Shown piece after piece: positions 25,780-34,583 of a DNA stretch of 43,925 bases. Under the pieces are notes generated by a model. That model had not been told where the DNA came from. It made no database searches and was given only the letters and a program-made list of their open reading frames with translations. The first letter of the stretch is position 1; every line of letters begins with the position of its first letter. Source of the DNA: Candidatus Brachythrix odensensis (GTDB taxonomy: Bacteria > Chloroflexota > Anaerolineae > J036 > Brachytrichaceae); assembly GCA_016714465.1 (NCBI GenBank), contig JADKDT010000021.1:1-43925 (forward strand), read 5' to 3'. The position numbers and the translations under genes are program-made.

Positions 25780-27069
25780 ATGGAAGTACAAGTTGAAACC
25801 CTGGATACGCATGAGGCGAAACTGACCATCGCCTTCGATGACGCGACGATTGCCAAGACTCGCCGCGACGTGGCCGAAACTGTCTCGCTCTGTTCGCCTG
25901 CCTGGCTTCCGGCCCGGCAAGGCACCGATGAGCGCCGTCATCGCCGCCGTTGGTGGTGAGGATGCCTTTGCGGGAGAGTTGGCCGATGAACTCGCCCGGC
26001 GGCACTACGCCGCCGCGCTGGAGCAGGCCAAGGTCAATCCGTATGGCCCGGGCCACGTTGAGAAGGTCGACGTGGATCCGTTCCGCATGATTGTGCGCGT
26101 GCCGCTCGAGCCGCTGGTCGACCTGAAGGACTACACCGCGATTCGGGTGACCGCGCCGGTTGTCGAAGTCACCGATTCCGAAATCGAAGTTGAGCTGCAG
26201 GCCATTCGCGAAGACAACGCCATCATCGAGGCTGTTGAGCGCCCCGCTGAGTTGGGCGACTTGATCCAGGCCAAGATCACCGGCGAGACTGAGGGCCGCA
26301 CGGTGATATCAATCAACAACCGCAAGGTTGTGCTTAACGAGGAGCGGGTCAACGTGCCCGGTCTTGCTGCCGCGGTCGTTGGTGTCGCGGCGGGCGAGAC
26401 CAAGGAAACGGTTCTCGTGATGCCCGAGGACTTCGAGCGCGAAGATCGCGCGGCAAGGAAGTCGCCGTCAAGATCGAGATGACCTCGGTTAGCAGCCGGA
26501 CCCTGCCCGAGCTCGATGACAACCTGGCCCTGGCGGCCAGTAAGTTCGCGACCTATGCTGAATTGCGGGCTGATGTCGCCGCTCGGATCCGCGAGCGCAA
26601 AATCGCCGACGCCGCACGCCAGCGATGAGACCAAATCCTGGGCACGTTTGCCGATCTGTCCAAGGTCGTCTTTCCGCCGTCGTATCTCGAGGATCGCGTC
26701 GCGGAAGCGATGGAGGACTTCAAGGCCCAGGTCAAGCAGTCGGGCTTCAATGAGTTTGAGGACTACCTCAAGCTTCAGGGCCAGACGCTGGAGCAATTGG
26801 AAGAGGAGCTCCGCCCCGGCGCGGAGCGACGCTCGCGCCGCGGTCTCGTCATGCGCGAGCTGACCAAGGCCGAGAACATCACCGTCACGCGGGACGAGGT
26901 AGAGGCGGCCGTCACGGCCGAGGCTGAGCATCAGGTTGAGCACCACGGGGCCGATCTTCGCGAAGTGACCAAGATTCTGCGTCGCAAGGAAAACGTCGAC
27001 TCGATCGAGAACCAGTTGCTGAGCCGCAAGGTCATCGACCGGATGGTCAATATCGCCCGGGGCCTCTGA
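25780..27069 (+). CDS. tig: Trigger factor, three frame disruptions
   Basis: Ribosome-bound folding chaperone and prolyl isomerase. ATG 25780 starts 'MEVQVETLDTHEAKLTIAFD'. The ribosome-binding signature 'VRLPGFRPGKAP' follows in the next frame after one extra base near 25872-25876. The PPIase domain ('AELGDLIQAKITGE') and the start of the C-terminal domain read well to about 26447. One base is then missing (GAAGATC-GCGCGGCAAGG), after which 'KEVAVKIEMTSVSSRTLPEL' continues. An in-frame TGA occurs at 26626-26628 inside 'DAARQR-stop-DQILG'. The rest ('FPPSYLEDRVAEAMEDF' to 'KVIDRMVNIARGL') is intact. Total about 430 residues, normal for the family. No room exists for a Shine-Dalgarno after the tRNA. 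Confidence 0.9.
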
Positions 27070-27143
27070 TTTTCCGGTGGCGTTAATGACGGTCTAACAC
27101 GCGCCGCCTATCAAGGACGGAATCCGGACAACTGTCCGATTCA

Positions 27144-27842
27144 ATGAATACCGAGGCGAATATGAATCCCATCTACTCACAACTTGCGTCCGACGCGGCT
27201 CGCGCCATGGTGCCCATGGTCATCGAGACCGACGGGCGAGGCGAACGCGCCTTCGACATCTACTCGCTGTTGCTGCGCAACCGCATCGTCTTTCTGGGAA
27301 CCCCGATCAACGATCAGGTTGCCAACGTCATCGTCGCTCAGCTCCTGTTCCTGAACAGCGCGGACCCGGAGAAGGACATCAACTTCTACATCACCTCGCC
27401 TGGCGGGCAGGTGACCTCGGGTTTGGCCATCTACGACACCATGCAGATGATCCAGGCGCCGGTCAGCACGACCGCGGTTGGGATGACGGCCAGTTTCGGC
27501 ACCATGCTGCTGCTGGCAGGCACGAAAGGCAAGCGCTATGCGTTGCCGAATGCGACCATCCATCTTCATCAGCCGCTGGGCGGCGCGCAGGGCCAGGCTT
27601 CTGACATCGAGATCCAGGCGAACGAAATCCTGCGTCTGAAGAAGCTGCTGAACGGCATGATCATGCGCCACTCGACGATGACGGAAGATGTGGTGCTGAA
27701 GTACACCGACCGCGACTACTACATGACGGCGGAACTGGCCAAGCAGCACGGGCTGATCGACGAGATCCTGCTGCCCAGCGCGAGCAAGCTCAACCTGCTG
27801 AACCAGGTGGTGCAGCCGGCCGCGGCGCTGCCCAAGCCATAA
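27144..27842 (+). CDS. clpP: ATP-dependent Clp protease proteolytic subunit
   Basis: Serine peptidase that forms the tetradecameric Clp chamber. 232 residues from ATG 27144; ATG 27162 is an alternative. Catalytic residues are Ser117 in 'GMTASFGTMLLLAG', His142 in 'IHLHQPLGG' and the aspartate of 'TDRDYYMTAELAKQHGLIDE' (about 191). 'YITSPGGQVTSGLAIYDTM' is the conserved substrate-binding strand. Methionine and phenylalanine around the active serine are slightly unusual, but the triad is complete. A clpX gene does not follow; next is a hairpin and tmRNA. The placement after tig is the common bacterial order. Confidence 0.96.
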   Translation: MNTEANMNPIYSQLASDAARAMVPMVIETDGRGERAFDIYSLLLRNRIVFLGTPINDQVANVIVAQLLFLNSADPEKDINFYITSPGGQVTSGLAIYDTMQMIQAPVSTTAVGMTASFGTMLLLAGTKGKRYALPNATIHLHQPLGGAQGQASDIEIQANEILRLKKLLNGMIMRHSTMTEDVVLKYTDRDYYMTAELAKQHGLIDEILLPSASKLNLLNQVVQPAAALPKP

Positions 27843-27855
27843 TCTTGAAAGGTCC

Positions 27856-27901
27856 GGCGAGATGACAATCCCGCGCGTAGCGCGGGGATTGTCATCTCGC
27901 C
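27856..27901. terminator. Palindromic hairpin after clpP
   Basis: Arms 27856-27876 (GGCGAGATGACAATCCCGCGC) and 27880-27901 pair with one bulged G around the loop GTA. It lies 14 bases after the clpP stop and could terminate, but it lacks a U-run and belongs to the palindrome family. Confidence 0.65.
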
Positions 27902-27934
27902 ACTCATTATGGGGAGGACGTCCGGACACTGTCC

Positions 27935-27940
27935 TATAAT
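27935..27940 (+). promoter_or_regulatory. -10 box upstream of tmRNA
   Basis: TATAAT, 13 bases before the tmRNA 5' end; no good -35 match upstream. Confidence 0.5.
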
Positions 27941-27953
27941 GACACCTTCCTTT

Positions 27954-28349
27954 GGGGATGACAGGTTTCGACGGAACAGGTCAGCTCCGAGTGGCGAGCC
28001 GAGACGCGACTCTCGTTAAACAGCGCAAAGCACGCAAGTGCGAACGTCAACTGGAACGCCGTTCCGATGGCTGCCTAACCGCAGACTGAAGACAGCGTCC
28101 GGCCCTTCATCGGGCCGGCGTCGCTCACAGCCCCGCGTTGGTGGGAAGTGATGTCGGCGTGATAAAGCCAACGGGCGTCCCGCTTAGGTTCGTAAGCGAT
28201 CTGGCGCTGGCAGACAGCCGAAAACACGAACTGGCCTGGCGATAACTTTGTGGACGGAGGTTCGACAGGCGAGAACAAATCGGCCACTACGCTCGTAGTC
28301 ATTCGGTCTCGGCAGGTTTCGGACCCGGGTTCGATTCCCGGCATCTCCA
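27954..28349 (+). ncRNA. ssrA: Transfer-messenger RNA
   Basis: Rescues stalled ribosomes. The 5' end GGGGATGACAGGTTTCGACGG and the 3' end GGTTCGATTCCCGGCATCTCCA form the tRNA-like domain: GGGGATG pairs with CATCTCC, and the T arm is canonical. The tag frame runs from GCA 28025 to TAA 28076-28078 and reads AKHASANVNWNAVPMAA, ending in the -AA that proteases recognise. The resume codon is inferred from the TAAACAGC context and the in-frame stop. Pseudoknot-forming GC-rich inverted segments follow (for example CCGGCCC/GGGCCGG near 28100). About 396 bases. Adjacent to clpP, the protease that degrades tagged proteins. Confidence 0.92.
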
Positions 28350-28356
28350 CTCCAGT

Positions 28357-28429
28357 CTTCGGAAAGATAGTGCCGAGATGACAATGCGCAAAGCGCGGGC
28401 ATTGTCATCTCGGCCCTATCTTTCCGAAG
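28357..28429. terminator. Long palindromic hairpin between tmRNA and a convergent gene
   Basis: Arms 28357-28386 and 28400-28429 pair over 30 bp with one mismatch. The interior contains GATGACAATG and an AAA loop region. The position between convergent transcripts suits a bidirectional terminator; the interior resembles the palindrome after clpP. Confidence 0.75.
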
Positions 28430-28438
28430 TTGCACGGG

Positions 28439-29146
28439 CTATGACCCGGCCAGGGTCGACAACACAATCCCCGCCTGGCCAGCGATATACAAACCCCAGA
28501 CCACATCGCTCGAGTATGGCCAGCGATTGCGCCGAAAGATCTGATTTCCCAGCACGGCGTCCGAGGCCAGAAACAACACTGCGCCGAGGCCCAGCGCCCA
28601 CCAGCGCCGATCGAAGAGCGCCAGGGCGACCGCCAGAGCCGTCATCGTTGAAAGGATGGCCATGTACCCGAGCGCGCCGAAATTCAGGACGTCCGGACCC
28701 TTTGGCACACGTACCAATAGCCACCAGATCACAATCCCGATCGCCAGCAGCGCCGCCAGCGCCGCCAGGAAGAAGCCGATCGGCAGGGGACCCCGTTGGG
28801 CCGGCTCGCCCGTCATTGCGATCAGGTAGAAGCTGTGGGCGATCGCGAAGGTCGCCATGCCGGCGATGAGCCGGCGGGTGCTTTTTCCGGCGGCGGCCAT
28901 GATCAGGTCGGCCCCAAACGACACTCCCATTCCGAGCGCAACGTAAAAAGCATACGTTTGCAAACCGCTCTCCCGCGTCCGGCTGAGCGCGATAAGCGCT
29001 GCGATGAGAACGAGCTGCAAGGACGTGCTGCGCTGCAGCCAGGGAATCGAACGGCGGGTGCGATCGTCGTTCAGTTTTCCAAACGCGAAGGCGACGATGT
29101 TCGATATGACAAATACCATCACGAGGATGGCAAGTAAGGTATTCAT
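28439..29146 (-). CDS. YhhN family membrane protein (TMEM86/lysoplasmalogenase-like)
   Basis: 235 residues from ATG 29146 with about seven to eight membrane segments. The YhhN pattern is recognisable: 'GMGVSFGADLIMA' early, 'FAIAHSFYLIAM' in the middle, and 'LGAVLFLASDAVLGNQIF' near the C-terminus, where conserved aspartates sit. Family members hydrolyse vinyl-ether lysophospholipids, but function varies in bacteria. The frame is open back to TTG 29203, but that extension overlaps a TCTGCGTAATCTGTGG repeat and is rejected. Confidence 0.85.
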   Translation of the reverse strand: MNTLLAILVMVFVISNIVAFAFGKLNDDRTRRSIPWLQRSTSLQLVLIAALIALSRTRESGLQTYAFYVALGMGVSFGADLIMAAAGKSTRRLIAGMATFAIAHSFYLIAMTGEPAQRGPLPIGFFLAALAALLAIGIVIWWLLVRVPKGPDVLNFGALGYMAILSTMTALAVALALFDRRWWALGLGAVLFLASDAVLGNQIFRRNRWPYSSDVVWGLYIAGQAGIVLSTLAGS

Positions 29147-29258
29147 ACAGGTATTCAGACCGATTGCATTGTATCGGCGCAAATCTGCGTAATCTGTGGA
29201 CAAAGACCGCTGCGGATATGCTTCCCCATGTCTTTGTGCTGAAAATGGGCTGAGTTAC

Positions 29259-30398
29259 TCAGTCTCGGCCTCCGGACTCGCCAAGCGCCTGGCGCAGGTC
29301 GTCGATGAGGTCATCCGGATGTTCGAGGCCGATCGACAGCCGGAGCAGGTTGGGTGGTGTTGGCGTGCCCGGTCCCTCCACCGAGGCGCGATGCTCGATC
29401 AGGCTCTCTATCCCGCCCAGGCTTGTCGCGCGGATGAAGAGCTTCACCCTGGCCGCAACGGCCATCGCCGCCTCTGCCCCGCCCCGCACCTCGATTGACA
29501 GCATTCCGCCAAAGCCCGACATCTGCCTGGCCGCAATGGCGTGGCCCGGGTGGGAGGGCAGGCCGGGGTAATTCACCCTTTCGACGGCCGGATGTTCGCT
29601 GAGAAATGACGCAATCAAACCGGCATGCTCGGTATGCGCGCGCATCCGGTAGGGCAGGGTGGGGATGCTGCGCAGTAGCAGCCAGCAGTCAAAGGGCGAG
29701 GGCACGCTCCCGATCAGGAGCTGCTCCTGTTTCAGACGGGCGGCGAATGCATCATCGCGGGCCAGCACCACACACCCGCCGAGCACATCGCTGTGCCCGC
29801 CGATGTATTTGGTCGTCGAGTGCATCACCAGGTCGGCGCCCAGCGCGAGCGGGCGTTGAAGTATCGGCGACGCCCAGGTGTTGTCGACGGCGCATAACGC
29901 GCCGTGGCGATGCGCGATTTCGGCCATGGCGGCGATGTCGGTGATGCGCAGGCGGGGATTTGAGGGAGTCTCCACCCATATCAAGCGAGTGCGGCCCGGG
30001 CGCATGGCTCGGGATACGTTGGCCGGGTCGGTCATGTCGACATACTCTACGTCAAGCCCCCAGCGCCCGTAGATGTCGCTGGCCGCGAAGCGCGTGCCGT
30101 GGTAGCGATCGTCGGGCATCAGGACGTGATCGCCCGGCGCAAGCGCTTGCAATACGGCCGATGTCGCCGCCTGGCCGGAGCCAAACGCCAGCGCCTTCGG
30201 GCCGCCCTCGAGCGATGCCAGGGCCGCCTCAAGGGCAGCTCGATTTGGATTGCTGGCTCGGGTATAGACGTGTTGGCCGGGGTAGGTCCCATCGGGCGCC
30301 CTTTCAAAGGTGGTGCTGAGGGTGATCGACGGCGTCACGGCGCCGCTGCCGGCCTCGACCGCGCGGCCGGCATGGGTGGCCAGAGTTTCGAGTTTCAC
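29259..30398 (-). CDS. Cys/Met metabolism PLP-dependent enzyme (cystathionine gamma-synthase/lyase family)
   Basis: 379 residues, uninterrupted. The PLP lysine is Lys197 in 'HSTTKYIGGHSDVLGG'. Also seen are 'YTRASNPNRAALEAALASLE', 'ETPSNPRLRITDI' and 'VDNTWASPILQRPLALGADL', the standard fold-type I landmarks. Within the family, synthase, gamma-lyase and beta-lyase activities cannot be separated by eye. It overlaps the upstream hydrolase gene by four bases (ATGA). A methyl-cycle role would fit the PfkB-AhcY pair at 42-43.9 kb, but that link is only an inference. Confidence 0.92.
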   Translation of the reverse strand: MKLETLATHAGRAVEAGSGAVTPSITLSTTFERAPDGTYPGQHVYTRASNPNRAALEAALASLEGGPKALAFGSGQAATSAVLQALAPGDHVLMPDDRYHGTRFAASDIYGRWGLDVEYVDMTDPANVSRAMRPGRTRLIWVETPSNPRLRITDIAAMAEIAHRHGALCAVDNTWASPILQRPLALGADLVMHSTTKYIGGHSDVLGGCVVLARDDAFAARLKQEQLLIGSVPSPFDCWLLLRSIPTLPYRMRAHTEHAGLIASFLSEHPAVERVNYPGLPSHPGHAIAARQMSGFGGMLSIEVRGGAEAAMAVAARVKLFIRATSLGGIESLIEHRASVEGPGTPTPPNLLRLSIGLEHPDDLIDDLRQALGESGGRD

Positions 30399-31420
30399 CG
30401 GCTGCCCCTGGACTCAGATTGCCCCGGCGTGCGGAAGGCGGTCGCGGTGTGCGATTCGATCAACTGCGCCACACCGTCTGGGTCATCGAAATGGGCCAGG
30501 CTGCCACAGCGGTCCGTCCAATCGACTACATGCCAATTCGGTTTCCCGGCGACGGCTGCCCTGACCTGGCTGCCCGCGCCCGGGTTTCCGGCAAGCAGGG
30601 CCAGGCATGGCAGATCAAGCGTTGCGTAGACTTTGAGGATGTCCGGTGTGAAGAGCCGGCCCGCGATAAAGTAGAAGGGCGCCACAGACGCATTGGGTTG
30701 ATGGCGCGTGGCGTAGGCGTAGTGGAGGAGGCCGCGATCGAAGCCACGGCGTTGAGTCTGCTGCAGGAAAAAGTGCAGACTTGGCCGAGACACGAGGGTA
30801 TCGAACACAGGGAGGCCGAGCTGAGTGCGCTGCAATTGGAGCGCCGCGTTCTCGCCGGTAGAGGCGGGGCGCGTGTCGACCCGGCCGGTGGGGGAGATGA
30901 TGGCCAGACTGGCAAACAACTCCGGACGTTTGGCCGCCGCCAGGGCGGCGAATTCACCGCCCAGCGACAGCGCGACCACATCCGCTGGCCGTCCGCCAAA
31001 GGCATGTTCCATTGAGGCAATAATGGCTTCCGCATAGAGGGACGGGCGGTATTCGCGTTGCGCGCGTTCTGAAAACCCGAAACCGGGCAGGTCGACGGCC
31101 GCAATGGGCCGGGAACCTGCGAATCGATCGTAGAGCGGTTTCATTTCGTAGGCGGATGCCGCCGCATTAACGCTGTGCACGAGGAACAACGGCCGGGTGT
31201 CCTTGGGCGCGCTTGGCCCGGCATAGTAGGCCAGCTCGCCGGCGCTCCACAGCAAGGTGCGCAACTCGCCGTCGAGGGCGGCTGTCAGGGGAATGTCATG
31301 CCAGATGTTCCTCCGCATATAGGCCACCCAGGCCAGACCGGCGCCGAACAGGGCCAAACCGCCCGCGGCCAGAGTCAATGGCAGGACGACTGTGCGAGAG
31401 GGGGATGATGGGCGCGTCAT
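30395..31420 (-). CDS. Membrane-anchored alpha/beta hydrolase
   Basis: 341 residues. Residues about 11-33 form one hydrophobic anchor, then an alpha/beta-hydrolase domain: 'LFLVHSVNAAASAYEM' (oxyanion region), 'AAVDLPGFGFSERA', the nucleophile elbow 'ALSLGGEFAA' (Ser), 'PCLALLAGNPG' and 'GSLAHFDDPDGV' with the probable catalytic His. The nucleophile motif S-L-G-G fits G/A-x-S-x-G. Substrate unknown. First gene of a minus-strand unit with the PLP enzyme. Confidence 0.87.
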   Translation of the reverse strand: MTRPSSPSRTVVLPLTLAAGGLALFGAGLAWVAYMRRNIWHDIPLTAALDGELRTLLWSAGELAYYAGPSAPKDTRPLFLVHSVNAAASAYEMKPLYDRFAGSRPIAAVDLPGFGFSERAQREYRPSLYAEAIIASMEHAFGGRPADVVALSLGGEFAALAAAKRPELFASLAIISPTGRVDTRPASTGENAALQLQRTQLGLPVFDTLVSRPSLHFFLQQTQRRGFDRGLLHYAYATRHQPNASVAPFYFIAGRLFTPDILKVYATLDLPCLALLAGNPGAGSQVRAAVAGKPNWHVVDWTDRCGSLAHFDDPDGVAQLIESHTATAFRTPGQSESRGSR

Positions 31421-31523
31421 GGTGCCTCTTTAGCCCGCCCGATGCCTCGTCCGATCCGGCGGGAAACCTGAACTGCATGGAATTGTACTGGTTGGACGGC
31501 CGCGCTGAGGGTAGGATGCGGCC

Positions 31524-32138
31524 ATGCAGACCAAGGGACCCGTGCCCCGCTCACTATTTCCTGAGGGGGATTTCCGCCCGGCGCTTGAGGCGTATGTCCA
31601 GATCAATCAGCTAAAGCAGCTCTTCCGCCAGGGCTGGTTTCTCCGGGGTGTGCCGCGTGACCGGTGCGAGACGGTCGCCGAGCATACGGCCGGGGTTGCG
31701 TGGCTGACCCTGCTTCTAGCGCCTGAGCTGTCTGGTCTGGACGCCGATCGGGCGCTCCGGATGGCCCTGATTCATGATCTCGGCGAGTCCCATGCCGGCG
31801 ACATCACACCCAGCGACGGCGTGAGCGCATCCGAAAAGCACGCCCTCGAGCGTCTGGCTCTGCTGCAGATCGTCGCGGGTCTTCCACATGGCGAGGAGTG
31901 GCTGGCGCTCTGGGACGAGTACGAATCTGGCGAGACTCCCGAAGCCCGATTCGTGCGTGAGATGGATCGACTGGAGATGGGGCTGCAGGCCGTAATCTAT
32001 GGCGCTGAGGGGTTGGCAGACCCGAGCGAGTTTATCACTTCAGCGCGACAGACGGTCGTCGGCGGTGCCGGCCGGTCGATGCTTGAAGAACTGATTGCGT
32101 CGCCGAAGAACGCGGGGCCCCAATATCCGAGCGATTGA
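31524..32138 (+). CDS. HD-domain phosphohydrolase (YfbR/HDDC2-like 5'-nucleotidase family)
   Basis: 204 residues. The metal-binding pattern is 'RCETVAEHTAGVAWL' (His), 'ALIHDLGESHAGDITPSD' (His-Asp and the conserved E-x3-GDI) and 'REMDRLEMGLQAVIY' (Asp). This combination is typical of the HDDC2/YfbR group, which dephosphorylates deoxynucleoside monophosphates. Divergent from the alpha/beta hydrolase, with a 103-base gap. Confidence 0.88.
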   Translation: MQTKGPVPRSLFPEGDFRPALEAYVQINQLKQLFRQGWFLRGVPRDRCETVAEHTAGVAWLTLLLAPELSGLDADRALRMALIHDLGESHAGDITPSDGVSASEKHALERLALLQIVAGLPHGEEWLALWDEYESGETPEARFVREMDRLEMGLQAVIYGAEGLADPSEFITSARQTVVGGAGRSMLEELIASPKNAGPQYPSD

Positions 32139-32321
32139 CAGCAAATCGGGTTCGGACTAATATGCGGCGAATCGGCTAGCGGTTGGCGCGTGCGCAACAT
32201 CTTGCTTCATCGGGCTCGGCTGAGCGCTGGCGCCCGCGCGAGCGTGTCCCAAGCTGGTCTTGGGGGGAGCAGCGGCCTCCGTCCAGGTGTTCATTCTGTC
32301 CTCATCCGGGATGGAGGCGAT

Positions 32322-33165
32322 ATGCCTGGCGATTTCTTGCTCTCGAACGGTGGATTGTTCGTCGCGTCAGTGCTGGTTGGTCTTGTGGTTGGCGCGTTGT
32401 GCCTGGCGGCCCTCCGCCGCCGGCCGAATCCAGCTCGAAATCCAACGCTGAATATCGTCATCGCTTCCGGCGGTGTATTGCTGGGCGGAGGGTTGTTCGG
32501 AGGATGCGCCATGTTTCTGGGCGCGGGCAATCCGCCGGTAGCGGCGCCGCTCCCGTGTCCGGGACTAAACGGCACGCCCGCGGTAGGTTTTTCCGGCGGC
32601 GGCTGCCCAACGCCAACAGCGACCGGGGCGGCTCCAGATCATCATTGTCACGGATGTGCCTCGGATTCAGACTCTCACGCCGAGTGTCCCGCCGCCGCCA
32701 GCGCGCACTCCGGTTCCGTCTCTTCCGCCAAATACCGTCACACCGACTCCGACCTTGACCCTGGTGGTGCGGCCAACACAAACCATCGTCCTTGTCACTC
32801 CATCGTCAACTCAAGCCCCGACCCCGCGTCCCCTTCCGGGGACTTTCGACATTACCCTGGTCGTCTCAGGTGACGCGGCCTGCAACACCAGGGGCTTCCG
32901 GGCGCCCTATCGCGTCACGATTCAAGGCACCTCGATGACGCTCCTGCAAGTGAACGCGAACATCGCCACAGTCGGCACCTACGCGCCGGCAAGTGGCGCG
33001 TTCAGAACGACAAAAGCGGGCCTGCCCGGGACGGAGACATATGCCGGTGTCATTCTGTACGCGGGCGGAAAGGCGCGTGTCCGGACATACATCTACACCA
33101 ATGACCCGAATGTCAAATGCCAGACCGGACCGCTGCCTCTGTTTGGCGAGACCAACATGCCTTAG
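32322..33165 (+). CDS. Membrane-anchored Thr/Pro-rich protein, frame broken near 32625
   Basis: Not assigned to a family. ATG 32322 is preceded by GGAGG at 32313-32317. The N-terminal part has two hydrophobic segments (about 10-30 and 43-65), the second with 'GGLFGGCAMFLGAG'. After 'CPTPTATG' the frame shifts by one (extra G in the run 32625-32628). It continues as 'RLQIIIVTDVPRIQTLTPS', a Pro/Thr linker and a C-terminal domain ('LVVSGDAACNTRGFRAPYRV', 'VRTYIYTNDPNVKC') of about 95 residues with two to three cysteines. The linker style is that of Chloroflexota exported proteins. Total about 280 residues. Confidence 0.65.
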
Positions 33166-33320
33166 GCGCGCGCGGGGCCGGTGGGCGGTTAAGCAGTCAG
33201 ACCCCGCGTAACGGGGATTGAGCAGCCCACGGTCAGGTGCGCGGCGCCGGCGGGGTTCGGTTGCTCTGCGCCCAGCCGACGATCACCGAACGCGTTTGCG
33301 CAAAAACGGTCCGTTGGGTC

Positions 33321-33326
33321 TATAAT
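33321..33326 (+). promoter_or_regulatory. -10 box upstream of the LysM-PA14 gene
   Basis: TATAAT in GGGTCTATAATC, with TTGCGC at 33296-33301 as a weak -35 (19-base spacer). A small hairpin CCCCG-CGTAA-CGGGG lies at 33201-33215 upstream. The 225 bases between the two genes otherwise show nothing. Confidence 0.5.
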
Positions 33327-33390
33327 CTTTTCAGGAGGGGAGGCAAAAACGGGGAGGCACAACGCCAACCGTACCGCTTTCCGTATCAAC

Positions 33391-34484
33391 ATGAACATTC
33401 GCCTGAATTCCATTGCCCGGGCGCTGTGCGGGCTTGCCGTGGCCGCCACTGCCGTTTTTGCTGCGGCTCCGCAAGCTGCGGCGGCCTCCGACGCGAGTGC
33501 GCCGGAAGCGTACTCGTGCTACTACTATCGCGTCGTCCGCGGCGACAACCTGACACGTCTCGCGATACGGTATGGCACGACCGTTAACGCGATCATGTCG
33601 GCTAATGGACTACGAAGCACGGTGATTTACGTCGGCCGTGTGCTTTGCATTCCACAGGCCTACACGCCGCCCTCCGGCGGCGCATGGCTGGCTCAGTTCT
33701 GGAACAACACGACTCAGACCGGTTCGCCGGCGCATCACGGTATGACGCGACCCTGAATTTTCAGTGGGGATTTGGCACGCCCAATCCCGCTGCCGTCGTG
33801 GGTGACTACTTTTCGGGCCGCTGGACGCGGACGTACAACTTCGTTGGTGGGACTTATCGTTTCAGCCTGAATGCTGATGACGGCATCGCGCTGTGGGTTG
33901 ACAACACGCTGGTGTTCGATCGGCTGAACTACGAGGGCTATCAGGCAAACGTGGTCGATATTCCGATTGGCGCCGGGCTGCACACGATCCGAGTCGATTA
34001 TGTTGAGCTGTCAGGGCTGGCCAAAGTCTCGACTAGCTTTTACCGGCTGGCGTATGGCGGCAATCCGCCGCCAATTCCTCCGCCCTACCCGCCTCCGCCA
34101 CCCTCGTCGGTGGGCTGGAGCGGGCAGTTCTACAACAACACAACACTGGCCGGCGCGCCGGTTCTGGCCGTGGCGCTCGGCGCGATCGACTTTAACTGGG
34201 GAACGGGGTCGATTGCCGCTCAGGTGCAGCCGGACAACTTCACGGCGCGATTCACCGCGGTGTCGAATTTCGCTGGCGGCAACTACCGGTTCTACGCTCA
34301 GTCAGATGATGGCGTCAGGGTCTATCTGGACGGCGTGCCCATCATGAATGAGTGGCGTGAGCAGTCGTTGCGGAGCTTCTTTGTGGATGTGCCTGTATCG
34401 GCGGGTGCCCACACGGTAACGGTCGAGTATCTCGAGCTCGGCGGGGTTTCCGCTGTGAAGTTCTGGTGGGAGCGGAGGAGGTAA
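33391..34484 (+). CDS. Secreted LysM protein with two PA14 domains, frame broken near 33732
   Basis: Sec signal peptide ('RALCGLAVAATAVFAAAPQA'), then one LysM domain at about 45-90 ('YRVVRGDNLTRLAIRYG', 'VIYVGRVLCIP') that should bind peptidoglycan or chitin-like glycan. The frame then breaks: one base is missing in CCGGCG-CATCACGG, after which 'SRYDATLNFQWGFGTPNP' continues. Two PA14-like beta domains follow: 'FSGRWTRTYNFVGGTYRFSL' with 'DDGIALWVDNTLVFD', and 'NFTARFTAVSNFAGGNYRFY' with 'DDGVRVYLDGVPIMNEWREQ'. A Pro-rich linker separates them. PA14 domains typically bind carbohydrate. Length about 364 residues. Probably a cell-wall-attached adhesin or glycan-binding protein. Confidence 0.85.
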
Positions 34485-34503
34485 TCACAGAGGTGATTCC
34501 GAA

Positions 34504-34536
34504 AGAGAGCGCCCGGCGACCGGGGCGTTCTCTTCG
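34504..34536 (+). terminator. Imperfect hairpin after the LysM-PA14 gene
   Basis: AGAGAGCGCCCGG and CCGGGGCGTTCTCT pair with one bulge and one G-T around CGA, about 20 bases after the stop, followed by TTCG rather than a U-run. Possible terminator. Confidence 0.5.
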
Positions 34537-34583
34537 TAAAATGCCGGCAGCGAGTACCAGGGAGCTTGTCATAGGCAGTCCGC

